This document shows, piece after piece, positions 46,607-56,245 of a stretch of DNA of 64,000 bases. The position numbers and the translations under genes are program-made. The stretch spans positions 4,622,001 to 4,686,000 of the forward strand of contig NC_016458.1 in assembly GCF_000226115.1 (NCBI RefSeq). The letters are read 5' to 3'. The stretch comes from Thermothielavioides terrestris NRRL 8126. Lineage: Eukaryota; Ascomycota; Sordariomycetes; Sordariales; Chaetomiaceae. How positions within the stretch are numbered: the stretch's first letter is position 1; each line of letters begins with the position of its first letter. The notes beneath the pieces are model-generated. The model was not told where the DNA came from and did no database searches. It was given only the letters and a program-made list of their open reading frames with translations.

Positions 46607-47442
46607 TCATCTACCCCCCTCCTCCTCTTTCCCACTGTGAGCAGCAGAGCTCCCCTTAACAACCCGCTCCACGATCTTCTGCAACAACCCCCCTTCGCCC
46701 TCCCCCAGGCCCGCCAGATACCCCTGCAGGCTCTTCTCCACATACTTGGCCGTCATGTCCACCTCGACGTTGACCGTGTCGCCCACAGCCTTGGCGGCCG
46801 TCACGATGCGCTCCTGCGTGTAGGCGATCAGCATGACCTCCCACCAGCCCTCCTCATCGTTCACGCGCGTGACCGTCAGGCTGGCGCCGTCGAGCGCGAC
46901 GAAGCCCTTGTAGACGACGTAGCGCAGCACGTCGCGGCGCGCGGGCGCCAGCCGCAGGGTCAGCGCGTTGCCGTCGGGCGCGCGCGCCACCACCGTCGCC
47001 GTCGTGTCCACGTGGCCCTGCACGAAGTGCCCGCCCATGCGCGTGTCCGCCCGCACCGCCCGCTCCAGGTTCACGCGCGCCCCCGCCGCCAGCGAGCCCA
47101 GGTTGGTCAGCCGCAGCGTCTCCGGCGCGATGCCCACCGTGAACAGCGGGCCCCCCTGGTCCGGGCGGGGGTCGAAGGAGGTCACGGTCAGGCACACGCC
47201 GTTGACGGCGATCGAGTCGCCTTGGTGGGCGTCGCTGAGGAGGGAGGAGGTCGGGGGCAGGGTGATGGTCAGGGAGGTGCCGCCCGTGGAGTCGGAGGGG
47301 TTGAGCTCGGCGACGGCTGGGGGAGGGTTGGAGGGGAGGGAAGGGAGAGTTAGTTGAGCTGTGAGGAGACGAGGGAGAAGGGGGGAAGGAAGGAAGGAAG
47401 GGGGGGCGTACTGCCGATCTCTTCGACAATTCCGGTAAACAT
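46607..47442 (-). CDS. rib5: Riboflavin synthase alpha chain
   Basis: Two exons (47442-47412 and 47316-46607) give 246 residues. The tiny first exon encodes MFTGIVEEIG, the invariant start of the family, and joins in phase to TVAELNPSDSTGG. Two lumazine-binding repeats follow: GDSIAVNGVCLTVTSFD with LGSLAAGARVNLERAVRADTRMGGHFVQGHVD, then GFVALDGASLTVTRVND with LIAYTQERIVTAAKAVGDTVNVEVDMTAKYVEK. The trimeric enzyme dismutates two 6,7-dimethyl-8-ribityllumazines to riboflavin, the last step of vitamin B2 synthesis. The ~30-residue C-terminal tail is charged and low complexity. The start ATG at 47440-47442 is fixed by the conserved MFTGI. Confidence 0.95.
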
Positions 47443-47743
47443 GTTGAAGAGAGTGATTTGTTTGCGACTCTGAGTTTGGGATGAGTGAGTGACGGCGAGT
47501 CGGCAACGTCGGCTTTACCCTTTACCCCGCGGTAGAAGGCCCAGATTAAGCGAGTGGGTGATACTCCGTCCTTGGACCTGTGAATTACCCCTATAATGGC
47601 AAGCTTTGAACAGCCGAGCTCGGTTTGATTTTCTCCGGACCAGATCCGGACGTTATAGGACCTGTGAAGTGAAGCTCACGAGTTGGTTGTTCAACGCCGA
47701 AGCTACCCCGCCATCCAATCGTCGGAGATCGAACCGAGCCAAG

Positions 47744-48154
47744 GGTGGACGTTAAAGAGGTCCCGCCAAGACTAATTTCGGCCAATTGTCGGCAATGTTT
47801 TTACAACGTTTTTACGCAACCCCGATCGCCAAGGCGTTTGCACTATCGCCAAGGCGTTTAAGCGGTTAGTTCGCCGGGGGTACGGGGGCGGCGCCAGCCC
47901 CCCGCTAGTTAGGATTCGGGTTAAGGTTAGGATACGAGTTAAGGTTAGGGTACGGGTTATCCTCCTTTTCTTTTTTTTCGATTTGGTTGAGGTTTCGTGA
48001 AGCTATATAAAGTTGTTGCGACGAGTCTTTGCGATTTGTTCGTTGTTGATGTTGCTTGAAGTCGTTGTGGCCCCGCTTACCCCGTGGCGATTGTAAATAC
48101 TTGTAAGCGGCAGTCTCCGAAATTAGTCTTGGCGGGACCTCTTTAACGTCGACC
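47744..48154. mobile_element. MITE, 411 bp, with a perfect 8-bp duplication
   Basis: Inverted ends GGTGGACGTTAAAGAGG and GGTCGACGTTAAAGAGG, continuing into TCCCGCCAAGACTAATTTCGG. Target duplication GAGCCAAG at 47736-47743 and 48155-48162. The interior matches the family, with TTAGGATTCGGGTTAAGG tracts. It sits between the riboflavin synthase and GT17 genes, about 300 bp upstream of the former's start. Confidence 0.92.
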
Positions 48155-48162
48155 GAGCCAAG

Positions 48163-48576
48163 AGCTTGAGATGGGTTAGGGTTAAGTATGGCAAACCCCC
48201 AGAATTACAGCCGCCTCGCAGTTGTGTCAGTATCACCTTAGACACCCGACTCAAAGGACGACTGATCTACGACTTGCTCTTCTCCTAAGGACTTATGATT
48301 ACTGATTTCTGCGCACCCCTACATACTTTTTCCTATTCCGTACCTCTTTCAGCTTTGGACATAGGTGGGCCGACACCACGGATACAGTGCGGCACAGTGC
48401 TGCCAAGATCCCGTAATGGAAGGATTCTAGTGTATGGTCCCAAGCAGGGGGCAGTGTGCTCGCGGCAGGCAACCAACCATGTCCCTTGCGACAAAGGGGC
48501 TGCCCTCGTGTAGATCTGCTGCGCTGACAGCAACCGACAACCTCGTCGCCTCCGCCCGCATGACCACCCGAGCACG
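48163..48576. other. Promoter region of the GT17 gene
   Basis: 0.4 kb between the MITE duplication and the GT17 ATG. No gene; TATTCCGTACC occurs at about 48333. Confidence 0.4.
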
Positions 48577-49653
48577 ATGCTGCTCCGATCGAAGCAGCTG
48601 TGGCGCTGGATACGGGTAGCAGTGCTGCTCGGCGTCTTCTGGGTGGTGCTCAACGTCGCGTACGACGACGGCGACGCGCTCTCGCCGGCCGCGCGCTGGG
48701 GCGCCCGCGACGCCGACGATGGCCCCGACATCTGCCGCCCGCACGGGTGGAAGCGCTTCCGGCCCCGGCCCGGCGACCGACCGCGCAAGGTGTACGACCT
48801 GCTGATGGTCAACTCGGAGCTCGACATGCTCGAGGTGCGCCTCAACAGCACCTTCGACGCCGTCGACTACTTCGTGCTGGTCGAGAGCCGCAAGACCTTC
48901 ACGAGCCTCGACAAGCCGCTGACGCTGCGCGACAACCTCGCCCGGTTCCGCCCCTACCACGCCAAGATCATCTACCACGAGCTCGAGCTCCCGCCGGGCT
49001 TCTCGCCGCGCCGCACCTGGGACATGGAGGATCTGCAGCGCAACGCGATGCTGACCCAGGTCTTCCCGCGCCTGCGCGGCGACCAGGCGCCGCAGCTCGG
49101 CGACGTGCTGGTCGTCTCGGACGTGGACGAGATCCCGCGGCCGTCGACGTTGGCGCTGCTGCGCGCTTGCCGCTTCCCGCGGCGCCTGACCCTGCGCAGC
49201 CGCTTCTACTACTACAGCTTCCAGTGGCTGCGGCGCGGCGAGGAGTGGCCCCACCCGCAGGCGACGTACTACCAGGGCGCGCGGCGCACGCTGCTGCCCA
49301 ACAGTCTGCGCATCGCCGACGGCGGCATGTGGCCCTTCCGCGAGTGGGAGAAGGGCGAGCTCGCCAACGCCAGCTGGCACTGCTCGTCCTGCTTCGAGAC
49401 CGTCGACGAGCTGCTCGGCAAGATGGCCTCGTTCTCGCACACCAGCATGAATGCCGAACGGTTCCGGGATCGCCAGTGGATCGTGGAGAGAGTGCGGAAC
49501 GGGAAGGACGTGTGGGACCGCGAGTCCGAGCAGTTCGACCGCGTGGAGGACAATCAGGATCTTCCGAGTTTCTTGCTGGAGAATAGAGAGAGGTTTGGGT
49601 ATATGCTCAATCGCGACGGTCCGACGGCTGGTTTCAAGGACATAGAGGGATAG
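48577..49653 (+). CDS. Glycosyltransferase family 17 (beta-1,4-GlcNAc-transferase-like)
   Basis: Single exon, 358 residues. Type II topology: a short basic N terminus (LLRSKQLWRWIR), one membrane anchor (VAVLLGVFWVVLNVAY, residues ~13-29), then the lumenal domain. GT17 landmarks: VYDLLMVNSELDMLEVRLNST, FVLVESRKTFT, RTWDMEDLQRNAM, and the metal/nucleotide motif VVSDVDEIPRP (Asp182-Val-Asp184-Glu185), followed by FYYYSFQW and WHCSSCF. Animal members add the bisecting GlcNAc to N-glycans (MGAT3). Fungal members are of unknown acceptor, so Golgi transfer of GlcNAc is inference from the family. Strong DNA GC bias produces long antisense frames over this gene, which are not genes. Confidence 0.9.
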   Translation: MLLRSKQLWRWIRVAVLLGVFWVVLNVAYDDGDALSPAARWGARDADDGPDICRPHGWKRFRPRPGDRPRKVYDLLMVNSELDMLEVRLNSTFDAVDYFVLVESRKTFTSLDKPLTLRDNLARFRPYHAKIIYHELELPPGFSPRRTWDMEDLQRNAMLTQVFPRLRGDQAPQLGDVLVVSDVDEIPRPSTLALLRACRFPRRLTLRSRFYYYSFQWLRRGEEWPHPQATYYQGARRTLLPNSLRIADGGMWPFREWEKGELANASWHCSSCFETVDELLGKMASFSHTSMNAERFRDRQWIVERVRNGKDVWDRESEQFDRVEDNQDLPSFLLENRERFGYMLNRDGPTAGFKDIEG

Positions 49654-51049
49654 AAGGGCTCTGGCGTTTTGGAACGTGGAGTTAGGGAGGTGCATGAACT
49701 ATTTACAGAGCCATGCGTCGCTGTGTCGCGTTGAACAGACCCGCGTTTGCGATCCAACGATTTGGCCCAACGCCGGGTACCTAGGGTGGCACACACGGTT
49801 TTCGTGGAAGGCATCATGGCAAGGGTGAGCTGTCTCTTCCCGAAACTGTATCACCACACTTCCGACCTTGCTGACGCCCCGTAGGACCCGAGATCTAGGA
49901 CCCTTTGCTTCCTTTCCCGTTGTTTCGGTCACATACCACGATGCATCTGTCAACGACTTTACATATCCAGAGATATGTCTGCCCCGTCAACCTCGATCTG
50001 GTCAAACATGAAAATCTGGCTCCTTTGTGGCAGAGAAGAAGTGAGAGGCGTGTGAATCTCAGCTCGTACCACACCCAAGGGTGTGGCACGCCAGGGCTGT
50101 CGCTCAGTCTGGGGAACGGATACGGCATGCGAACAAGGAGAATAGGCAGCCGTGGTTCGTTGGCGGGTTAGGATGGTCGCACGAGGGGCATGGATGACGA
50201 TGCTCTCCGAGCTAGCTGAAGGTTTACAGGTGTGGTGACTCTATGTTTGCCTGATACCCAAACGGTTCCTGCTCGTTCAGGATCCAAGGCTCAAGGGAAA
50301 AGCGCCATGGACGAAGGCACTCTCTATGCCCCCACACACCACTTACATACACCGCCAAGATATATACGGCAGGCCAAAGCGCTCTCCCTATTAGGCATGC
50401 CTGCAGCCACAGGACCAGTTGCAACGTCTGGAGTACTTTAATGGAGCCATTGCAAACAATTATATGGAAGTGATCAGTTTTCTGCCGGCTCCGGAGGAGT
50501 CAGGCTCAACTACCGCGCGGAGGACACTAGAGAGGCTCAGACGGGCCAGTCCCGCAGCGTAGCCTGCATCTGAGGATGCAGTTTCGGGCAACTGCCCGCC
50601 AGCCACAGCGATCCATCCATCTGACCTCACGTAGCACGACATTCGGCACAATGGCAGGAAAGAGTGCGGTCATAGTAATCCATCCGTACAACACGCTCAC
50701 CATTCATTGAGCGCCGTTTGCGGCTTCATGAGTCCAAGTTTGGAAGGAAGGAGCCACTTGGAATCACTCAGGTACATTGCCTCCAGGTCCTGCAGGAAGA
50801 AGCGCAGCGGGACTTCAAAAGCATCAGGTACCGAGGACTCCCCGCACCATAACCCCAACGCCGCCGCCACCGCGACCTGGAGCCGTTGATATCCACCCCG
50901 CATTTCCAAGGAGCTCCAGGTCTCGTGCCCATCTTGCGACAATCGTCAACTGCAGGGTCCAGCGGAACAACCAGCTCAGAGGACAGCGGAGGAGCGTATT
51001 GATTCCTGTGCAATAAAGAGATTCTTCCACATTCCCCAAGCCATTCATC
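49654..51049. other. Intergenic between GT17 and pyroglutamyl peptidase genes
   Basis: 1.4 kb, no supported gene or RNA. Short open frames only. Confidence 0.45.
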
Positions 51050-52203
51050 ATGGGATCCGTCGCCCAAGGAGAAGACGAGCAGCAGCCCATCACGGTGCTG
51101 CTTACCGGCTTTGCAGTGAGTTTGCGCCGCATCCAGCGGACGACCCCCCTTTCCCCTCCCCCCCTAGTCAACCGGCCGCCGCCAAATACACCCACGCGAG
51201 ACCACAGAAACAATGCTAACCTCACCTCCCAGCCCTTTAAGAAAGACTACCCGGTCAACCCTTCCTGGGAGATCGTGCGCGGCCTGCCGGACTGGCTGCC
51301 CCCGCTCCGCGCCAAGACCGTCACCAGCACCCCGGTAGCCCCCGCCCCCGCCCCCGGGCCTGACCACCCCGCCCCGGTCACCATCCCCCCGGTCCGGCTG
51401 CTCATCCACCCGGAGCCGATCCGCGTCAACTACACGGTCGTGCGCGACCTGGTGCCGAAGCTATGGCATCTCCACCCTCCCCCCGCCAGCAGCGACGACA
51501 ACCCTGATGCGACCACAACCGCAGCAGCAGTAACCGCAGCAACGGCGACAGCAGCGCCAGCGCCAGAAGGCGAACAGCCTCACCGCCGCCCCCCCAAGAT
51601 CGACCTGGCCATCCACGTCGGCATGGCCGGCCCGCGCGCGTACTACTCGATCGAGCGGCGCGGCCACCGCGACGGGTACGTGATGCCGGACGTGGACGGG
51701 CGGTTCCTGCGGGAGGACGACGAGCGGCGGGCGCGGCGCGGGGAGGCGTGGGTGTGGGAGGGCGTGCCGGCCGAGCTGGAGACCGCGTTGGACTTGGGGG
51801 ATGTGCTCAGCCGGTGGAGGGGGTGGGCGCCGGTATGTATTTTTTTTCTTTTTCTTTTCTTTTTCTTTCCTTTTTTTATTTCTTTATTGTCCTCTCCGTT
51901 TTCCCCTCCTTTGTAGTTTTCTTTGTCTTTGGCATGACGGTCTTTCTGATCAGACGCCAGAAACACGCGGATCTGAGGATCTCGGAGGACGCGGGCCATT
52001 ACCTGTGCGACTTCATCTACTTTTCGAGCCTGGCGCACTTGTACAAGGCGGGCGAGCCGAGGAAGGTGCTGTTCCTGCACGTGCCGTCGGACGCGTCGGA
52101 GAACAGCGTCGCGCTGGGGAGGGAGCTGCTGCTGCAGTTGGTGCGGTCGGTGGTGGAGAGCGAGGTCGCTCGGCGGGCGGAGAGCAACGCCGGAGAGACA
52201 TGA
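51050..52203 (+). CDS. Pyroglutamyl-peptidase I (peptidase C15)
   Basis: Three exons (51050-51115, 51233-51832, 51961-52203) give 302 residues. Junction 1 restores LLTGFAPFKKDYPVNPSWEIV, the C15 opening (GFxPFxxxxxNPSWE). The catalytic triad is visible: Glu163 in YYSIERRGHRDGY, Cys238 in GHYLCDFIYF and His262 in VLFLHVP; the 24-residue Cys-His spacing equals that of the bacterial enzyme. The 3' acceptor CAG at 51958-51960 was chosen because only it keeps the Cys/His exon in frame. It removes N-terminal pyroglutamate from peptides, in the cytosol. Unusual: a Pro/Ala/Thr-rich low-complexity insert of about 40 residues (51480-51590) makes it longer than bacterial homologues (~215), and intron 2 is nearly pure T/C. 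Confidence 0.9.
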
Positions 52204-52471
52204 TCAAGGCGGTCATCTGTGAAGCTGGTTGGCGTTTTGGGCATTCTGCGGTGCTTGGTTAGGATGTGTTTATTGCGCTTGATGTATGGCTAGGGAATGA
52301 AGACCAAATATTCATATCTAGTACTGTCTAGTCTAGATATCCTTGAAATATCCGCAACAACCCAGAACACCAAACACCATCTATGCTGTATAAGAACGTA
52401 TAACCCCCTGCAAAGTCTAACCTACCAGCGCCCCATCAAATGCATAACGCCACCCACACACGCAGCTCCCT

Positions 52472-53819
52472 CTAAAGCTTTGGCGCCTTATACGGCGCAC
52501 GGTGGTACTGGCTCGGCCCCTTGACCTGGACGCCCAGCTCGTGCGCTACGCGGAGCACAAACTCTGGTTCCCGCAAGAACTGCCTGGCAACCAGCACCAG
52601 GTCCGCCCTGGTCCTGGTCCCATGCTCGGCATCATTGCCCTCGCCAGTCCCGTCGGCCTGCACGATGTCGCGCGCCATCTCGGCCGTGGTGACCATGCCG
52701 ACGGCGCCGATGGCCAGCGGCTTGGCGCCCGGGGGGCGGCGGGCCAGCTCGGCGCGGATCTCGCCCGCCATGTCGGCCTGGTAGTACGGGTGCAGCCGGA
52801 CCTGCTGCCGCGGGTTGTTGCCGCCCGAGCTGACGTCCAGCAGGTCCACCCCCGCGTCCGCCAGCAGCGCCGCCAGCTGCTTGCTCTGCGCCAGGTCCCA
52901 CGACGGCTGGCCCGTCCACTCCATCCACTCGGTCGCCGAGATGCGCACCAGCAGCGGCATGCCCGCGGGGATGGCGCCGCGCACGGCCCGCGCGATGTCC
53001 AGCAGGAGGCGCGTGCGGTTGGCGAAGGAGCCGCCGTAGGCGTCGGTGCGTTGCTGGGACGGGGTTTGTTAGCATACGTTTTCAATTTTATTTTTATTTT
53101 TATTTTTCGAGACTTACGTTGGTGATGGGGGACAGGAACTCGGAAATGAGATAGCCGTGCGCGCCGTGGATCTCGATGGTGTCGACGCCGGCCTGCACGG
53201 CGCGCTTGGCGGCGTCGACGAAGCTCTGCACGAGCCCCTCGATCTGCGCCACCGTCATCTTCTTGGGCACCGGGTAGCCCTCGTCCCAGGGGATGGCGCT
53301 CGGCGCCCACAGGTTGTCGGGCCAGCCGCCGACCTCGGCCGTGGCCACCTCGTGCTGGGTCGGCTTGGCGTGCCAGGGCGCGAGCGTGCTGGCCTTGCGG
53401 CCGGCGTGGGCCAGCTGGATGCCGATCTTCTGGCCCTGCGAGTGCACGTAGTCGACGATCCGCCTCAGCGGGGCGATCTGGCTGTCCTGCCAGAGCCCGC
53501 TGTCCTCGGGCGAGATGCGGCCGTTCGGGGTGACGGCGGTTGCCTCGACGATGATCAGGGCGGCGCCGCGGAGGGCAAAGGCGCCCAGGTGCACCAGATG
53601 CCAGTCGGTCAGGTGGCCGTCGTCGGCCGAGTAGGTGCACATGGGGCTGACCACGAAGCGGTTCTGCAGCGTCAGGTCCCGCAGCTTGAACGGCGTGAAC
53701 AGCGTCGGCACCTCGGCGCCCGTGTCAAGCGCCGTGCCGGCGGGCGGATCCTGCGCCGGCGTGTAGAAGGGCACTCCAGCGGCCGGGGTGCTCTTGGTGA
53801 GCTTCTTCGAGACCGTCAT
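52472..53819 (-). CDS. Old yellow enzyme-type NADH:flavin oxidoreductase (YqjM-like)
   Basis: Two exons (53819-53118 and 53053-52472), phase 0 over a 64-nt intron with a GCTAAC branch point, give 427 residues. The TIM-barrel family pattern is clear: [40 protein letters not shown], the substrate-binding pair His218/His221 in [31 protein letters not shown], and [14 protein letters not shown] for FMN phosphate. The Cys in SPMCTYS is the redox-tuning cysteine of the YqjM/thermophilic-like class. It reduces activated C=C bonds with NAD(P)H and FMN; the natural substrate is unknown. No biosynthetic cluster surrounds it, so a general detoxification role is the simplest guess. It is convergent with the pyroglutamyl peptidase gene. 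Confidence 0.93.
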
Positions 53820-54684
53820 GGTGGTTGGCTATATGGGGTCAGAGGCCGATGCCGGTGTCAAGAGAAAACAATGGGGGTTCGTGAGTGGGAGTCGGCGGAC
53901 AGCGAGCGGACACACAACAACACAGCGAAGTTGACTGTGGGAGACGGGAAGGAGTAATGCAGGATTCGGATTCTCCTCTTCACGGCTATAAATATAAGGT
54001 TCCTACCTACCTACATGATGTACATAAGGTGCCTACACTACCTGACCTTGCCCCTCCTGATGAGCACTCACTCTTGCGGCCAAATGCATCGAATTCTGCT
54101 GCGTGATTTGCATTCTCCGTTTCGTCTGAGTAATCAGGTACGGCTGGTGGAGAACAGCCTGCGAGGTTTCCATTGGGGGGAGCAAAGATATCCCGGGCCC
54201 CTTTTTTCCGGTCGATTGGCAAGTTTGGATGATGCCATCGCAAAGCGTATCGCTGAGCAAGCAATGGTCCAACAAGCAGTACGTGCAGTTAGCGCAGTGG
54301 GGCAAGGCGGAAGATTCTCGCTGCGGGTTGTGTTGTCAACGAGCGAGACAGAGCCCATGAGGGAAACCCCGATTCACCTAGAGCCTTGAACGTACCTGGT
54401 AGGTACCTAGGTACCTGGTACCTACCTACATACTGAGCCTGATGAAGCGCAGAGCCGGGGCGATATTAGGTAGAACCGAGGACCACATCTCAATTTCAGA
54501 CTTGTGCAAGGCCGCAAGGTTACCTGGGGAAGACTGTTTCTTTTTCCCGCTTGGGAGCAGCGGTGTCAATCCAAGCGGCCGGTTTTGGGGTTCTTTGGAC
54601 GAGAGTACCTTCTTGGTATGTAACTTCAGGTTTCCAGTATTCCGCACTTGTGGGGACAATGATTCCCAGGAACAAGGGAGGCGG
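53820..54684. other. Promoter/intergenic region upstream of the OYE gene
   Basis: No supported gene. ACCTACCTACATGATG-like and GGTACCTA repeats occur near 54003 and 54391-54432. The last 8 bases before the next element (GTGCTTGC, 54685-54692) are its target duplication. Confidence 0.45.
54391..54432. repeat. GGTACCTA palindromic simple repeat
   Basis: GGTACCT/AGGTACC units repeat about four times in alternating orientation, giving a perfect-looking cruciform-capable sequence. Confidence 0.75.
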
Positions 54685-55047
54685 GTGCTTGCGGTCGTCG
54701 TTAAAGAGGTCCCGCCAAGACTAATTTCGGAGACTGCCGTGTACAAGTACCTTAGCGCGCTGGGGGGGGGGTGCCAAAATGATCACCACTTGGGTTTTAC
54801 CGCTGTAAGATGGTCTCCTAACTGTATAAGCATTTGGCTTTGTCAAAACAATCCTAGTAATTGTCGTAGAATTGAAACTGTGAAATCCTCCTAGTTCAAT
54901 TCTAATCGGTTATTCTTTTATTGATAAAACGGTTACTGTGAGTATATTAGATTGAATGTATCTTAAGCCTATAGGAGGATATCAAGGTTAAGCCTTCCTC
55001 CTATACCGAAGACGATTTTTCTGGAAAACCATTTTCCCTATATACAA

Positions 55048-55265
55048 GTCCTAGGCTTCTATTGCCTCCGCGCAGGTCCCGGGTTTCCATTGCCTGCGTG
55101 CAGGTCTCGGGTTTCCATTGCCTGCGCGCAGGTCCCGGGTCCCGGGCTTCCATTGCCTGCGCGCAGGTCCCGGGCTTCCATTGCCTGCGCGCAGGTCCCG
55201 GGCTTCCATTGCCTCCGCGCAGGTCACGGGTTTCCATTGCCTGCACGCAGGTCCCGAGCATCCTT
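55048..55265. repeat. 28-bp minisatellite, about 7 units
   Basis: The unit is CTTCCATTGCCTGCGCGCAG followed by GTCCCGGG, repeated head to tail with few changes; one unit carries an extra CCCGGG. It is GC-rich within an AT-rich element, and the unit contains GCGCGC- and CCCGGG-type palindromes. Confidence 0.92.
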
Positions 55266-55342
55266 TGCCTAGCGTACTAGCTATATAGATGATGTATCTT
55301 GCCTAGAGAATCCTAGAATTGTAGAATGACGTAGAATAACGT

Positions 55343-55490
55343 AGAGTGACATAGTGGTCTAACTATAAGCTTGTAAATTATAGAGGTCTCGAGTTCAAAT
55401 CCCAGTAGTGTTCTGCTTTTTCAATTAAAATAAGGTAGAGGTAGTAGATAACTGTAAAAAAAAGAAAGAAAAAGAAAAAAGAAAAAAAAA
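55343..55490 (+). pseudogene. tRNA-like sequence with A-rich tail (SINE-like)
   Basis: An A-box-like TAGTGGTCTAA at 55352 and a B-box GAGTTCAAATCCC at 55391-55403 are spaced as in a tRNA. Between them CTATAA...TTATAG can form an anticodon-type stem. Acceptor pairing is weak, so it is not a working tRNA gene. An A/G-rich tail at about 55456-55490 follows, as in tRNA-derived SINEs. Transitions at stem positions fit RIP damage. Confidence 0.5.
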
Positions 55491-55850
55491 TAATATTTCT
55501 TTTTCTATCTATATAGACAACTATCTAAGATAATTTTTCTAATATAAAGCTATCTTTCTAATATAAGCCCCCTTTTAATTTAAAATATTTCTTTATTAAA
55601 AGAATCTTATCTACTAAAAAATAAATTTAAAGTATAGGATTTTTTTATCTCTTAAGATCTTTTTAAAGTTAAAATAATCTTATTTGTCAAAGAGTATTTT
55701 ATAAATAGGATTTTTTTATTCTTTAAGTATCTCTTTAAGTTAAAATAGTCCTAGTAGTTAAAGAATATTTTTATTTGAAAATATTTTAGCTGTTAAAATA
55801 TATATGAGCTTGGTTTCTTGTCAAAATATTTTGATACTCTAAAATGGTTA
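55491..55850. other. AT-rich interior of the TA-flanked element
   Basis: TTAAAATA/TTTAAAGT-type AT-rich sequence with imperfect repeats (ATAGGATTTTTTTAT at about 55636 and 55706). No gene. Confidence 0.4.
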
Positions 55851-56245
55851 CCAAGATCATTTTGGCACCCCCCCCTCGCGCGCTAAGGTAATTACAAATC
55901 GCTAAGGGTGAATGGGGCAGCCACGACTATGAGCAACAGAGCAACATTATCGATAAGACAAAATCGCAAAGACTTACAATAACAACTCTACGAAACTTCA
56001 ACTAAATCGAAAAAAAAAGAAAACAAGGATAACCCGTACTCTAACTATAACCTAAACCCTAACTAGCGGGGGGCTAGCGCCGCCCCTGTACCCCCGGCGA
56101 ACTAACCCTTGGCGATAGAGCAAACGCCTTGGCGATAGTGCAGACGCCTTGGCGATCGGGGCTGCGTAATAACGTTGTAAAAACATTGCCGACAATTGGC
56201 CGAAATTAGTCTTGGCGGGACCTCTTTAACGTCTACCGTGCTTGC

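Larger units (their letters stand above)
54750..55888. mobile_element. TA-flanked inverted-repeat element (Tc1/mariner-like, non-autonomous), 1,139 bp
   Basis: Ends are CCTTAGCGCGCTGGGGGG and, inverted, CCTTAGCGCGCGAGGGGG, both continuing to GTGCCAAAATGATC (about 34-bp repeats). TA flanks both sides (54748-54749, 55889-55890); excision on paper restores the MITE sequence ACAAGTA|ATTACAAATCG. TA duplication is the hallmark of the Tc1/mariner superfamily. There is no transposase frame; the interior is AT-rich and holds a 28-bp minisatellite and a tRNA-like segment. Confidence 0.85.
54693..56237. mobile_element. MITE interrupted by a TA-flanked element
   Basis: Outer inverted ends GGTCGTCGTTAAAGAGG and GGTAGACGTTAAAGAGG, target duplication GTGCTTGC (54685-54692, 56238-56245). 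Subtracting the inserted element and one TA leaves 404 bp, exactly the size of the copy at 30819. The interior is in reverse orientation relative to the copies at 24.5, 30.8 and 47.7 kb. Confidence 0.92.

Noticed and set aside
45595..46743. 382-codon minus-strand frame opposite MUS81
   Set aside because: Antisense artefact; crosses the MUS81 stop and the riboflavin synthase 3' end.
48427..49695. 422-codon minus-strand frame over GT17
   Set aside because: Antisense artefact of high GC at third positions; Val/Ala/Leu/Arg-biased text without domains.
52472..53819. Secondary-metabolite cluster around the OYE gene
   Set aside because: No polyketide synthase, NRPS, P450, terpene cyclase or cluster regulator is visible within the window.
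55048..55265. CRISPR-like array
   Set aside because: Units are contiguous head-to-tail without distinct spacers and the genome is eukaryotic; it is a minisatellite.
55343..55415. Functional tRNA gene
   Set aside because: B-box and anticodon-type stem are visible, but acceptor and T-stem pairing are poor and the site is within a degraded transposon.
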